A DNA stretch of 64,000 nt from Desulfurivibrio sp044068625 (GCF_044068625.1 NZ_JBIPKH010000001.1:62001-126000); one strand, 5' to 3'; positions 27,473 to 36,531 are shown, counted from the first letter of the stretch. Numbers and translations are program-made. The notes: generated by a model from the sequence alone, not told the origin.

Positions 27473-29362
27473 TCAGCCGTTCAGCCCCAGGACCCGGCGC
27501 TTGCCGCTGATCCTGGCATCCAGCAGGTCGGCGGCCTTGAGCGGATCGGCCTCCACCACGAAACTGGCCCCCACCAGCCCCTCCAGGCCATGCAGGGCCA
27601 GATCGGTCACGGTTTTTGACCCGAGAATGTTGGGGGGCAGGCCCAGGTGGGTGTAGATCCCGCTGGCCACGGCGTAAAGCCCGATGGCGGCAGCCTTTTC
27701 CGAATACCATTCCGGCGAGGAGGCCGCCACCGGCAGATCGGAGATATCCACTCCCAGTTCCCCGGCAATCAGGGCACAAAGATGGATAATCCGGGAGTTG
27801 TCGACACAACTGCCCATGTGCAGCACCGGCGGGACCCCCAAGGCGCCGCAAACCTCCTTAAGGCCCGGACCCGCCATGGCGATGGCCTCGGGCAACAGCA
27901 ACCCGGCCTTGCCGCAGGCGGTGGTAACGCAACCGGTGACCAGCACCATGATATCTTTTTCGATCAGGGCCCGGGCCAGCCCAACGTTGCAGGAATCCTG
28001 GCGCAGCTTGGGGTTGTTGCAGCCGACAATGGCGACAAAACCACGCACTTTTCCCGCCTTGACCGCCTCCAGCAGCGGCGTCAGGCTGCCGCCCAGGGCG
28101 GCAAGCAGGGCCTCGTTGCTGAAACCGGTCATCATCTCCAGGGAGGAGCCGGGAATCTCCACCCGCCGGGGGTCACGCCGACTGAACTGGCCGATGGCGA
28201 TCCTGACGATCTCCTTGGCCTGGGCCAGGGCGGTGGCCGGCTTGATGTCGAAATGGATCGCCCCGGTGAAGCGGGCCTTGTTGGCGGTGGTGATGAATTT
28301 GGTGTGATAGCAGGCGGCGGCCTGGACCAGGCTGGGCATAATGCACTGGTAGTCCACCACCACCGCCTCAACCGCCCCGGTGACGATGGCCAACTCGGTC
28401 ATCAGGTGGTTGCCGGCCATGGGGATACCCCGACGGGCCAGAATTTCGTTGCCGGTGCAGCACAGACCTGCCACGTTGATCCCTTCGGCCCCGGCGGCGG
28501 CGGCTTCGGCCAGCAGCTTCCGGTCGTTGGCCGCCTCGACAATCATCTCGCTGACCACCGGATTATGACCATGGACCAGGATATTGACCTGATCCTGGCG
28601 TAAAACCCCCAGGTTGACCCGGGCCTTTTTGGGGGTCGGGGTTCCGAAGATCACATCGGAGAGCTCTGTGCCGATCATCGATCCGGCCCAGCCGTCGGAG
28701 AGCGCGGTCCGGGCGGCATGGATCAGGGTGCTGGCCGCGTCGTTATCACAGCCCATGTGGGTCCGGTGCATCATCTCGGCGATCTCCCGATCCACTCCCC
28801 GGGGAGTCATCCCCAGCCGACGCCAGAGCTCCTTGCGCTTTTCCGGCACCCGGCAGAGAAAGGCGACCTCGCGCTGGCGGGATCCGAAATCGGCATAAAG
28901 CAGTTCCATCAACTCCCGGCCAACCGCCAGCAGCTCCCGACCCTCTACGGCGATCCCCAGTTCGGCGGCAAGCCGGCGCAGTTTGCCCTCATCACTGATC
29001 CGATAATCGCTGGTTTCCCCGGTGACGATGGCCTCCAGCACCTCGATCAGATCCCGGCCATGGTCGGAGTGGCCGGCCGAGCCCCCGGCGATGAAGCGTC
29101 CGAAGTTCCTGGCCACGATCACATCGGCGTCGGCCCCGCACACCCCCCGCTTCAGCTTGCTCCCCTCCTTGTCGCTCACCCGGCAGGGGCCCATCACACA
29201 GTTACGGCAGGTGGTGCCCAGCTCGCAGAATTTGCAGTGGGGGGTTTGGGTTTCCAGGCGATCCCAGGCGGTTTCAACCCCGTCCCGCTCCGCTTTGACC
29301 AGCATCTTGGCGGCATCTTCCCAGATGGTTTTCTCTGCGATGCTCTTTTTTTTCGGGGCCAT
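27473..29362 (-). CDS. cooS: Anaerobic carbon monoxide dehydrogenase catalytic subunit
   Basis: Ni-Fe-S enzyme interconverting CO and CO2, 629 residues. N-terminal Fe-S ligands: C43, C46, then B-cluster C52, C55, C60 and C75 (TCRNCVMGPCRV). C-cluster ligands can be placed at HGHNPVVSEMI, NVAGLCCTGNE, DYQCIMPS, VGCNNPKLRQDSC, TGCVTTACGKAG and HMGSCVDNSR. The first pair is C-x2-C instead of the usual C-x7-C, as I recall for Desulfovibrio vulgaris CODH, whose D-cluster is [2Fe-2S]. No cooC, cooF or acetyl-CoA synthase genes are adjacent. GGGAGG precedes the ATG. It may feed the Wood-Ljungdahl route encoded elsewhere. Confidence 0.95.
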   Translation of the reverse strand: MAPKKKSIAEKTIWEDAAKMLVKAERDGVETAWDRLETQTPHCKFCELGTTCRNCVMGPCRVSDKEGSKLKRGVCGADADVIVARNFGRFIAGGSAGHSDHGRDLIEVLEAIVTGETSDYRISDEGKLRRLAAELGIAVEGRELLAVGRELMELLYADFGSRQREVAFLCRVPEKRKELWRRLGMTPRGVDREIAEMMHRTHMGCDNDAASTLIHAARTALSDGWAGSMIGTELSDVIFGTPTPKKARVNLGVLRQDQVNILVHGHNPVVSEMIVEAANDRKLLAEAAAAGAEGINVAGLCCTGNEILARRGIPMAGNHLMTELAIVTGAVEAVVVDYQCIMPSLVQAAACYHTKFITTANKARFTGAIHFDIKPATALAQAKEIVRIAIGQFSRRDPRRVEIPGSSLEMMTGFSNEALLAALGGSLTPLLEAVKAGKVRGFVAIVGCNNPKLRQDSCNVGLARALIEKDIMVLVTGCVTTACGKAGLLLPEAIAMAGPGLKEVCGALGVPPVLHMGSCVDNSRIIHLCALIAGELGVDISDLPVAASSPEWYSEKAAAIGLYAVASGIYTHLGLPPNILGSKTVTDLALHGLEGLVGASFVVEADPLKAADLLDARISGKRRVLGLNG

Positions 29363-29407
29363 GGCTTCCTCCCTTGCTCCTTTTTTTCAGTGGCGGTTGA
29401 CCCCGCC

Positions 29408-29436
29408 ATTCTACCCGCCCAAGCCGACAATATCAC
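29408..29436 (-). promoter_or_regulatory. Promoter of cooS
   Basis: Minus-strand GTGATA, 17-base spacer, TAGAAT, with the -10 ending 46 bases before the cooS start. Confidence 0.4.
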
Positions 29437-29462
29437 ATCTTAATTCCCCAACGCTTTTACGG

Positions 29463-29491
29463 TTTACGGCGGGCCCGCTTTCGGGTATATA
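29463..29491 (+). promoter_or_regulatory. Promoter of ilvC
   Basis: TTTACG, 17-base spacer, TATATA (overlapping TATAAC), giving a leader of about 78 bases. No leader peptide or T-box was found in it. Confidence 0.45.
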
Positions 29492-29576
29492 ACACGATTC
29501 GTCCTTTTTCCCGGATTATCAACCGAGCTAATTAATTGCCATGCGCGCATAAGCCAAATAGATGGAGGAAGTTCCG

Positions 29577-31049
29577 ATGGATCTCACATTCAAGTCCGCT
29601 GTTTTCACCACCGAAACCCTGAAGCTGGCCGATACCCAAGAGATGATCGTTCGCGGCGGTCGCGACAAATTTCCCCTGCTGCCCAAGGCCTTTGCCGGCA
29701 TCAAGCAGATCGGGGTGATCGGCTGGGGCTCCCAGGGTCCGGCCCAGGCCCAGAACCTGAGAGACTCCCTGGTCGGCACCGACATTCGGGTCAAGATCGG
29801 GCTCAGGGCGGGCAGCTCCTCCATGGCCGCCGCCCGGGGCGCCGGCTTCACCGAGGAGAGCGGAACCCTGGGCGAGATGCATCAGGTGATCCGGGAATCG
29901 GAGATGGTTCTCTTCCTGATCTCCGACGCTGCCCAGGCCGAGCATTACCAGGAGGTGTTCGACAACATGAAACCCGGAGCCACCCTGGGCCTCTCCCACG
30001 GTTTTCTGCTGGGGTATCTCGAAAGCATCGGCAAATATTTTCCCAAAAACATCAACGTGGTCGGGGTTTGCCCCAAGGGGATGGGACCTTCGGTGCGCCG
30101 CCTCTACGAGCAGGGCAAGGAGGTCAACGGGGCCGGCATCAACTGCAGCTTCGCGGTGGAGCAGGATATCGACGGCAAAGCCACCGATCAGGCCCTGGGC
30201 TGGGCGGTGGCGGTGGGCGCCCCCTACATCTTCAAAACCACATTAGGCAACGAGTTCCGCAGCGACATCTTCGGTGAGCGCGGCATTCTGCTGGGGGCGG
30301 TCCACGGGATCGTGGAGATGCTCTACCGCCGCTTCGTGATGGAGCAGGGGGTTGACGAAAAACAGGCCTTCATCGATTCGGTGGAAAATATCACCGGCCC
30401 CATCAGCAAGACCATCTCCCACCGGGGAATTATTGCTGTTTACGAACAGTTGGATGCCGAAGGCCGGGCGATCTTCGAGCGGGCTTACTGCCACAGCTAC
30501 CTGCCGGCTTTCGATATTCTGCTGGAGATGTACGACGAGGTCTCAAGCTGCAACGAGATTCGCAGCGTGATCATGGCCGGCCGCCGCCACTCCCGTTTCC
30601 CCATGGGCAAGATCGACGGCACCCGGATGTGGCAAGTCGGCGAGCAGGTCCGGGCCGAGCGCCAGGGGATGCCGGCGGTCAACCCCCTGACCGCCGGGGT
30701 TTACTGCGCCACCATGATGGCCCAGATCGACCTGCTGATCGAAAAAGGCCACTGCCTGAGCGAAGTGGCCAACGAATCGGTAATCGAGGCAGTGGATTCG
30801 CTGAACCCCTACATGCACCACAAGGGCGTGGCCTACATGGTGGACAACTGCTCCACCACCGCCCGCCTGGGTTCGCGCAAATGGGCCCCGCGCTTTGACT
30901 ACAACCTGGCCCAGCAGGCGATGGTCGATTTCGACGCCGGCAAGCCCGCCGACACCAACCTGATCGAGGCCTTCAAGAGTCACAAGATTCACCAGGCCCT
31001 GGCCGCCTGCGCCGAACTGCGGCCCACCGTGGATATCGCGGTTCTTTAA
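29577..31049 (+). CDS. ilvC: Ketol-acid reductoisomerase (class II, long form)
   Basis: Second common step of valine/isoleucine synthesis, Mg2+- and NAD(P)H-dependent, 490 residues. The length shows the class II form with a duplicated C-terminal knotted domain, as in E. coli and plants; many bacteria have the 330-residue class I form. IGVIGWGSQGPAQAQNLRDS near 46 is the Rossmann loop; GVCPKGMGPSVR, ENITGPISKTISHRG and YCHSYLPAFDILLEMYDEV carry metal ligands. The ATG at 29577 follows GGAGGAAG; a start 15 bases upstream is less likely. Confidence 0.95.
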   Translation: MDLTFKSAVFTTETLKLADTQEMIVRGGRDKFPLLPKAFAGIKQIGVIGWGSQGPAQAQNLRDSLVGTDIRVKIGLRAGSSSMAAARGAGFTEESGTLGEMHQVIRESEMVLFLISDAAQAEHYQEVFDNMKPGATLGLSHGFLLGYLESIGKYFPKNINVVGVCPKGMGPSVRRLYEQGKEVNGAGINCSFAVEQDIDGKATDQALGWAVAVGAPYIFKTTLGNEFRSDIFGERGILLGAVHGIVEMLYRRFVMEQGVDEKQAFIDSVENITGPISKTISHRGIIAVYEQLDAEGRAIFERAYCHSYLPAFDILLEMYDEVSSCNEIRSVIMAGRRHSRFPMGKIDGTRMWQVGEQVRAERQGMPAVNPLTAGVYCATMMAQIDLLIEKGHCLSEVANESVIEAVDSLNPYMHHKGVAYMVDNCSTTARLGSRKWAPRFDYNLAQQAMVDFDAGKPADTNLIEAFKSHKIHQALAACAELRPTVDIAVL

Positions 31050-31078
31050 GCCTTTTTCGTCGCGAACCAACCAACTCA

Positions 31079-31125
31079 AACCCAAATCGCCCGTCATGGT
31101 TCAACCTTGACGGGCGATTTGGGTT
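31079..31125. terminator. Bidirectional stem-loop between ilvC and a response regulator gene
   Basis: Perfect 18-base inverted repeat (AACCCAAATCGCCCGTCA and its complement) with an 11-base loop, placed between convergent genes. Neither side has a real T-run, so it may act with Rho or protect 3' ends. It overlaps the last two bases of the minus-strand stop codon. Confidence 0.65.
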
Positions 31126-31693
31126 ATTCCAGCTCTTTTTTGGCGACTTCGAAACAGATCGGGCAGTAGGAGTGGCTGGGCCGAATCCCCGCCTTGCGGG
31201 AGAGGTACTGTTCCATGCTCAACCAGGGACCGCTGCCCGGCTCCCGCCCCTCGTCGTCCCGGATCTTACGACAGACCGCGCAGACCGGCAAAATATCCTC
31301 GTAAAGCTTGATCCGTTTCTTCAGGGCTCTTCTTTCCAGGCAGATATTGACCCGCACCTGCAACTCTTCAAACTGGTAGGGCTTGAGCAGATAATCGTCG
31401 GCTCCCAGACGAATCGCCTCGATGGCCGACGGCAGGGCCCCATAGCCGGTGAGAATAATCACCGCGATATCAGGCTCCTCCTCCCGCAGACGGCGCAGCA
31501 ATTCCAGACCATCCATCCCCTCCATCAACAGGTCGCTAATCACCAGATCGAAAGAGCCGGGAGAAAAAAGCCGCAGGGCCTCGTCCCCGCTGGCCGCCGT
31601 CTCCACCAGGTAACCCGCCTCGGTCAGGTCGAGCGCCAGGCTGGCCCGAATCAGCTCTTCATCGTCAACCAGCATGATTTTCTGCTTTTTCAT
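31124..31693 (-). CDS. Response regulator with a Cys-rich C-terminal module
   Basis: 189 residues. Receiver domain 1-120: KIMLVDDEE, acceptor Asp in LVISDLLMEG near 53, ILTGYG, LLKPYQ. No DNA-binding domain follows; instead about 130-189 holds LPVCAVCRKIRDDEG, GPWLSMEQYLSR and SYCPICFEVAKKELE, a CxxC...CxxC module known at the ends of Desulfobacterota signalling proteins and probably metal-binding. The start at 31693 overlaps the stop of the upstream kinase (ATGA), so the kinase is its likely partner. Output mechanism unknown. Confidence 0.86.
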   Translation of the reverse strand: MKKQKIMLVDDEELIRASLALDLTEAGYLVETAASGDEALRLFSPGSFDLVISDLLMEGMDGLELLRRLREEEPDIAVIILTGYGALPSAIEAIRLGADDYLLKPYQFEELQVRVNICLERRALKKRIKLYEDILPVCAVCRKIRDDEGREPGSGPWLSMEQYLSRKAGIRPSHSYCPICFEVAKKELE

Positions 31694-33408
31694 CTTTTCT
31701 CCTGCTCCTCCGTCAGCGGCAGCCAAACCGTGAAAGAGGTTCCCTTGCCCGCCTCGCTCTCCACCTCGATACGGCCGTTGTGGCGCTGAATGATGCCATA
31801 GCTGACCGACAAGCCCAGGCCGGTACATTTAACCGCCGGTTTGGTTGAAAAAAAGGGCTCATAGATATGGGCCAGGTCATCAGGGGCGATCCCGCTACCG
31901 GTATCGCTGATCCGTACCATCACCTCGCCGTCAACCAAACCGGTGCTGATCAGGATTTCGCCCCCCTCGGGGCCGATCGCCTCCCGGGCATTGGTCAGCA
32001 GGTTGAGAAAAACCTGCTTCAACTGATCGGGCACCGCCTTGACCCTGGGCAGATCGGGGGAAAAATCCCTCCGTACCTGGATCCTGGCGTTCTGCATATC
32101 TTTTTTGCAGAGCAACAGGATATCTTCCAAGGCAACATGGAGGTCCAGCGGGGCGGTCTTGGCCGAAGTCGGCCGGTTGAAGCTTTGCAGATCACTGGTC
32201 AGCCGGGCCACCCGATCGCACTCACGCACCGCCATGTCCACCAGTTCCTGATCGCCGCCGGCCAGGGGCAACCGTCGGCGCAAGCCATGCAGCACATTAC
32301 GGATGCCGCAGATCGGATTATTGAACTCATGGGCGATGGAGGCGGCCAGTTTTCCCACCGCGCTCAGTTTTTCCGAGTGGAGCAGTTGCCGGTAAAGTTT
32401 TTCCACCTCCGCCGTTCGTTCCGCCACCCGCCGCTCCAGAACATCGTGGGAAAGCTGAAGATCCTCTTCGATCTTCTTGCGCCGCTCCACCTCGGCCTGG
32501 AGTTCGCGGTTTCTCTGGGCCAGTTCCGCGGTCTGGCGGCTGATCTCCTGCTCCAGCTGCCACTGGTAGCGATTGCGAATATCTTCCACCCTTTTCCGTT
32601 CGGTAATATCCTGAAGCACCAGCCAGCAGGAACTGCCGTCGCCCCCGGCTTGGGGCAACAGGGAAACCAGGACCTGGGCTTCGCCCAGGAAAAGGGAACT
32701 CTCCTCCCCCAGAATCAGCGGCGGCGGGCCGCCCGTATCGGTCACCTTGGCCGGCGGAGCTTGCAAGGCCGCGGCCAGCAGGGGCAGGGCCTCCCCCCGC
32801 AAATATTGGAAAAAATCGTTGGCAAGCAGCTTCTCTTCGGCGATCCCGATCATCGCGGTCACGGCCCGGTTGGCAAAGACAATCCGGAGTTCTTCCCGGT
32901 TCAGCTGGACCACCCCATCGGTCATGTTCTGCAAAATAGCGTCGAAGTAGTGGCGAACATTGAGCAACTCCCGGGTAATATCCCGCCGATAGAGCTCTTC
33001 CCGACCCAGAACCCGATCACCCACCACGCCGGGCTGCTGGACAAACATCGCCAACACTTCGCGAATATTGCCCTTGAGCTGGGCAAAGGGGCCTTTGGCG
33101 ATACAGGCATCGGCCCCCAGGGCGCGAAAATCAATATCCACGTCGGCGGCCACCGCCGAGAGGACCACCAACCGTACCCCCTGCAGCTCGGGAATGGCCC
33201 TGACCACCCGGCAGAGCTTATCCCCGCTGATGTTGGGCATGATCAGGTCAACGAAGATCACCTCGGGCCGGAAACTCTCCAAAACCCGCATGGCATCCAG
33301 GCCGTCGGTGGCACTCTTGACCTCATACCCCTCCTCGGCCAGAAAGTGGCAGAGCAGTTTGACAATCACCGGGTTGTTGTCCACCACCAGGATGCGTGCA
33401 ATGGCCAT
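31690..33408 (-). CDS. Receiver-PAS sensor histidine kinase
   Basis: 572 residues, cytoplasmic, no membrane segment. Order: receiver (1-125; RILVVDNNP, acceptor Asp in VIFVDLIMP near 54), PAS (about 155-275), long coiled coil rich in Glu/Arg (about 280-345), HisKA with GKLAASIAHEFNNPICG (His near 359), and HATPase with NLLTNAREAI, ISDTGSGIAPDDL and GLGLSVSYGI. The ATG at 33408 follows AGGGGAG; a GTG 6 bases earlier is possible. Middle gene of the dgt-kinase-regulator operon. The leading receiver suggests it takes phosphate or feedback from another system. Confidence 0.9.
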   Translation of the reverse strand: MAIARILVVDNNPVIVKLLCHFLAEEGYEVKSATDGLDAMRVLESFRPEVIFVDLIMPNISGDKLCRVVRAIPELQGVRLVVLSAVAADVDIDFRALGADACIAKGPFAQLKGNIREVLAMFVQQPGVVGDRVLGREELYRRDITRELLNVRHYFDAILQNMTDGVVQLNREELRIVFANRAVTAMIGIAEEKLLANDFFQYLRGEALPLLAAALQAPPAKVTDTGGPPPLILGEESSLFLGEAQVLVSLLPQAGGDGSSCWLVLQDITERKRVEDIRNRYQWQLEQEISRQTAELAQRNRELQAEVERRKKIEEDLQLSHDVLERRVAERTAEVEKLYRQLLHSEKLSAVGKLAASIAHEFNNPICGIRNVLHGLRRRLPLAGGDQELVDMAVRECDRVARLTSDLQSFNRPTSAKTAPLDLHVALEDILLLCKKDMQNARIQVRRDFSPDLPRVKAVPDQLKQVFLNLLTNAREAIGPEGGEILISTGLVDGEVMVRISDTGSGIAPDDLAHIYEPFFSTKPAVKCTGLGLSVSYGIIQRHNGRIEVESEAGKGTSFTVWLPLTEEQEKR

Positions 33409-33410
33409 GT

Positions 33411-34598
33411 TCACTCCCCTCCCCTCAGGGTTCGCCGCATCTTTGGTGTCTTGCAGCCACAGATTCGAGCCTGATTGAGAAAATATTCATCGGTCATGCC
33501 GGCGATAAAGTCGCGGACCACCGCCGTCTCGCCGGCCTGCTCCCGGTAGTGGGGAGCCAGCAGGCGGAGATATTCGGTGAAGATGGGGGCCCCATTCCGT
33601 TGGGAGCGAAGGTCGTCGAGGAAACGGCCGAACATGGTGCGGTAACAGGCGGCGATCAGGTCAAAGCCCTCCTTGATCAAGGGGTTGCGGTAAATGGCCT
33701 GGTAATTGAACTCCTTCAGGCGCCCCAGGGCCTGACCCACCGGCGGCGAAAAGCCGATCCGGTCCTCTTTAATCCCGTTGACGATCAGATCGGTGACCAG
33801 CCGGTAAACAATGCTGCCGTTGCTGCGCCCCAGCAGTTCGGAACACTCCCGGGGAATATCCTCCCGGCTGATCAACCGCAGCTCAATGGCGTCCTCGATA
33901 TCCCGACCGATATAGGCGATGGTGTCGGCCAGCCGCACCACGCAACCCTCCAGGGTCATGGGCAGCAGCTCCAGGCCGGAGTCGGCCTGCTTGGCGGCGA
34001 ACTCCCGGTCGAAGGCGGCAAAATCCTTATCCCGGTGGGGCTTGATCACCCGGTGATGGATCTCGCCGTCATGGCACATGATCCCGTCCAGCACCTGCAG
34101 AGTCAGGTTGAGCCCCCGCCCCCCCTTTTCTATTTTTTCCAGAAAGATCACGCTCTGCAGATTATGCTGAAAGGAGGGCAACCCATGCTCCCGGCAGAGC
34201 TGGTCCAACACCTTTTCCCCATCATGACCGAAGGGGGGGTGGCCCAGATCGTGCCCCAGGGCGATCGCTTCGATCAGGTCCTCATTGAGCCCGAGAAAAC
34301 GGCCGATGGTGCGGGCGATTTTGGAAACCAACTGCACATGCAAGACCCGGTGGGTGATATGATCGTTGCGGACCATATAAAAAACCTGGGTCTTATCGAT
34401 ATAACGGGTGTAGGCCCGGGAATGAAGCACCCGGTCGGTATCGACGGCAAAGGACTGGCGGTGATCCCCCGGTTCCGCCCCACGCCGCCACGCACTTCGG
34501 CTCAAGGCGGCCAGGGGGGAGAGATGCCGGCTTTCCTTTTCGTCCAGGGCCTTTTTCAGGGCCAGCAGGGCGGGATCGACGGAGCAGGAGGGGTTCAT
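33411..34598 (-). CDS. dgt: dGTPase-like HD-domain triphosphohydrolase
   Basis: Probable dNTP triphosphohydrolase (dGTP to deoxyguanosine and PPPi), 395 residues. HD metal site: RVLHSRAYTRYIDKTQVF near 57, NDHITHRVLHV near 78 (His), EAIALGHDLGHPPFGHDGE near 108 (the HD pair plus GHDGE), and IMCHDGEIHHR near 164. The C-terminal part shows LADTIAYIGRDIEDA, carrying the final Asp. It starts the operon with the kinase and regulator. An HD-domain enzyme with a different nucleotide preference is the main alternative. Confidence 0.88.
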   Translation of the reverse strand: MNPSCSVDPALLALKKALDEKESRHLSPLAALSRSAWRRGAEPGDHRQSFAVDTDRVLHSRAYTRYIDKTQVFYMVRNDHITHRVLHVQLVSKIARTIGRFLGLNEDLIEAIALGHDLGHPPFGHDGEKVLDQLCREHGLPSFQHNLQSVIFLEKIEKGGRGLNLTLQVLDGIMCHDGEIHHRVIKPHRDKDFAAFDREFAAKQADSGLELLPMTLEGCVVRLADTIAYIGRDIEDAIELRLISREDIPRECSELLGRSNGSIVYRLVTDLIVNGIKEDRIGFSPPVGQALGRLKEFNYQAIYRNPLIKEGFDLIAACYRTMFGRFLDDLRSQRNGAPIFTEYLRLLAPHYREQAGETAVVRDFIAGMTDEYFLNQARICGCKTPKMRRTLRGGE

Positions 34599-34807
34599 GA
34601 ATCACCGCTAAAAATTTTTCAGCAATTTTTTTTGCCAAAAGCCGGAGAAGGGTATCGCGGGCAACCAGCGAAACCACGATACTAATCATGCCCGGTTCAG
34701 GGCCGACTTGCAAGCCCATTGTAGGATCAGCCCCCCCCGAGCCCTCCCAATATCCCTCGAATTAAGCATCGGTCGTCTTGACAGCCCCGGCTTAAAACAT
34801 ATACACC
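34599..34807. other. Divergent intergenic region, dgt versus deacetylase gene
   Basis: Carries the promoter at 34778-34805 and, near 34610-34640, an AAAAATTTTT-type AT-rich stretch that may hold the dgt promoter. No gene seen. Confidence 0.35.
34778..34805 (+). promoter_or_regulatory. Promoter of the acu-like cluster
   Basis: TTGACA, 16-base spacer, TATACA. Expected transcription start is within a few bases of the two in-frame ATGs (34808, 34814), so the first mRNA may be leaderless. The run CTTGACAGCCCCGGC recurs upstream of the MFS gene at 53303. Confidence 0.5.
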
Positions 34808-35830
34808 ATGGGCATGCCCCACTCAAACCAGCCACTCCTGGTGATCCAGGATCAGCATTTTCTCCAGCACGATACCGGCCCGGACCATCCCGAGGGCTCC
34901 TGGCGCTTAACCGCCATCGCCCAGCGCCTGGGGGCCGGCTCGCTGGCGGGCCGCATCGCCACCTTTCCCTCCCGGCCGGCTCAACGTCAGGAGCTGACGG
35001 CGATCCACGACGAAAACTACCTGCTCCGCTTCGAGGAGGCGGCCCTGACCGGCCGCAGCTATCTCGACCATCCCGACAACCAGATCTGCTATGATAGTTA
35101 CCAGGCCGCCCTGCTGGCCGCCGGGGCCGGACCCGCCGCCATCGACCTGCTGGAGGCGGGTCAAGGTTGCGCCGCTTTCGCGGCGGTGCGCCCCCCGGGC
35201 CACCATGCCGAACGGGCGATGGCTTTGGGTTTTTGTTTTTTCAACAACGCGGCGGTGGCGGCCCGCTACTGGCAAAACCGTTACCAGCGGCGCCGGCTGA
35301 TGATCATCGACTGGGATGCTCATCATGGCAACGGGATCCAGGCCGCCTTTGAAGAGGATCCGGAGGTATTTTATCTCAGCATCCATGAACACCCGACCTG
35401 GAGCTTTCCCGGGACCGGGTGGGGCGAGGAGCGGGGCAGTGGAGCCGGCCGGGGGACCACCCTCAACCTGCCCCTGCCGCCGGGGGCTGACGACGCGGCG
35501 GTACTGCGCCTGATCAGCGAAAAGGTGGAGCCGGCCCTGGCCGACTTCCGGCCCCAGGCCCTGATCATCGCAGCCGGCTTTGACGGCCATCGCGATGATG
35601 ATATGTCCGGACTGGCATACAGCGACCAACTCTACCGGCAACTGGGCCGAGCGGCCGCCTCCTGGGCCGGCCGCCACTGCCCCGGCCGGCTGCTCACCTT
35701 GCTGGAGGGGGGCTACCGGACCGACATTCTGCCCCTGGCGGTTGAAAACTACCTTACGGGCCTGCTCGCCGAAGAGCTGCCGGCAGCCGACAGTCAAACC
35801 CATTCCAACCAGCAAAGGGAAATGCCATGA
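34808..35830 (+). CDS. AcuC-like class II histone deacetylase family protein
   Basis: Zinc hydrolase of the deacetylase superfamily, 340 residues, cytoplasmic. Catalytic elements: PPGHHAERAMALGFCFFNN near 128 (His pair), LMIIDWDAHHGNGIQ near 162 (zinc Asp and His), FYLSIHEHP, and IIAAGFDGHRDDDMSGLAYSD near 252 (second zinc Asp), then LLEGGY near 298. Followed by genes for a CBS/ACT protein and acetyl-CoA-handling enzymes with overlapping stops and starts, so by analogy with Bacillus AcuC it may deacetylate acyl-CoA enzymes. Acetylpolyamine amidohydrolase activity is an alternative. Confidence 0.88.
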   Translation: MGMPHSNQPLLVIQDQHFLQHDTGPDHPEGSWRLTAIAQRLGAGSLAGRIATFPSRPAQRQELTAIHDENYLLRFEEAALTGRSYLDHPDNQICYDSYQAALLAAGAGPAAIDLLEAGQGCAAFAAVRPPGHHAERAMALGFCFFNNAAVAARYWQNRYQRRRLMIIDWDAHHGNGIQAAFEEDPEVFYLSIHEHPTWSFPGTGWGEERGSGAGRGTTLNLPLPPGADDAAVLRLISEKVEPALADFRPQALIIAAGFDGHRDDDMSGLAYSDQLYRQLGRAAASWAGRHCPGRLLTLLEGGYRTDILPLAVENYLTGLLAEELPAADSQTHSNQQREMP

Positions 35831-36471
35831 AGATCAGTCAACATATGACCCGGCCGGTGGTGACCGTGCCGCCGGAACTCACCATCCCCGAAGCGCGCGA
35901 GTTATTGCGCTCCCGCCATTTTCGCCACCTGCCGGTGGTGGATGGAGAGGGCGCCCTGCTGGGGATAGTCACCGATCGTGATCTGCGCTCGGCCTACCCC
36001 TCCACCGTCCTCGACGAAGCCGAGGGCAAGGCCCGCCTCCAGGATCTGGCCCAAACCCCGGTCAGCTCCATCATGAGCCAGGCCATCTTCACCCTGCCCG
36101 CCGCCGCCACCCTGGATGACGCCCTGCTGCTGCTGGACCGGGAACAGGTCGGCGCCCTGCCGGTGGTCGACGAGGGGGGCAGGGTGGTGGGCATTTTCTC
36201 CATCCGCGACCTGATGCGGGCCTACCGCACCCTCTTCGGTTTGGGGGAACGGGGTTCGGCCATGCTGACCCTGCTCGATGACGGCCGGCCCCGCCCCCTG
36301 AGCCGCCTCTGCGCCGCCCTGGAACAGGCCGATATCCATTTCAACCGACTGCTCAAGACCCAGGCCGAAGATGGTCGTAAAATTATTTATCTGCGAGTCA
36401 ACACCTATAATCTGGCCGCGGTGCACAAAGTTGCCGCCGCCGCCGGTTTCGAGCCCCATCGGGAAGCATAG
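35827..36471 (+). CDS. AcuB-like CBS-pair/ACT protein
   Basis: 214 residues. Two CBS motifs: 1-60 (HMTRPVVTVPPELTIPEARELL, GIVTDRDLR) and about 80-135 (IMSQAIFTLPAAATLDDALLLL, VVGIFSIRDLMRAY), which bind adenine nucleotides, then an ACT-like region (about 145-210). This is the architecture of Bacillus AcuB. It overlaps the deacetylase stop by 4 bases and precedes the acyl-CoA synthetase, so an energy-sensing role in acetate/acetyl-CoA metabolism is likely but inferred. Confidence 0.87.
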   Translation: MKISQHMTRPVVTVPPELTIPEARELLRSRHFRHLPVVDGEGALLGIVTDRDLRSAYPSTVLDEAEGKARLQDLAQTPVSSIMSQAIFTLPAAATLDDALLLLDREQVGALPVVDEGGRVVGIFSIRDLMRAYRTLFGLGERGSAMLTLLDDGRPRPLSRLCAALEQADIHFNRLLKTQAEDGRKIIYLRVNTYNLAAVHKVAAAAGFEPHREA

Positions 36472-36531
36472 GCCAAAACGTCGGCGGCCATCACTCCGCG
36501 CGACTCAGCTGACTTGCAAAGAGGTGAAACC

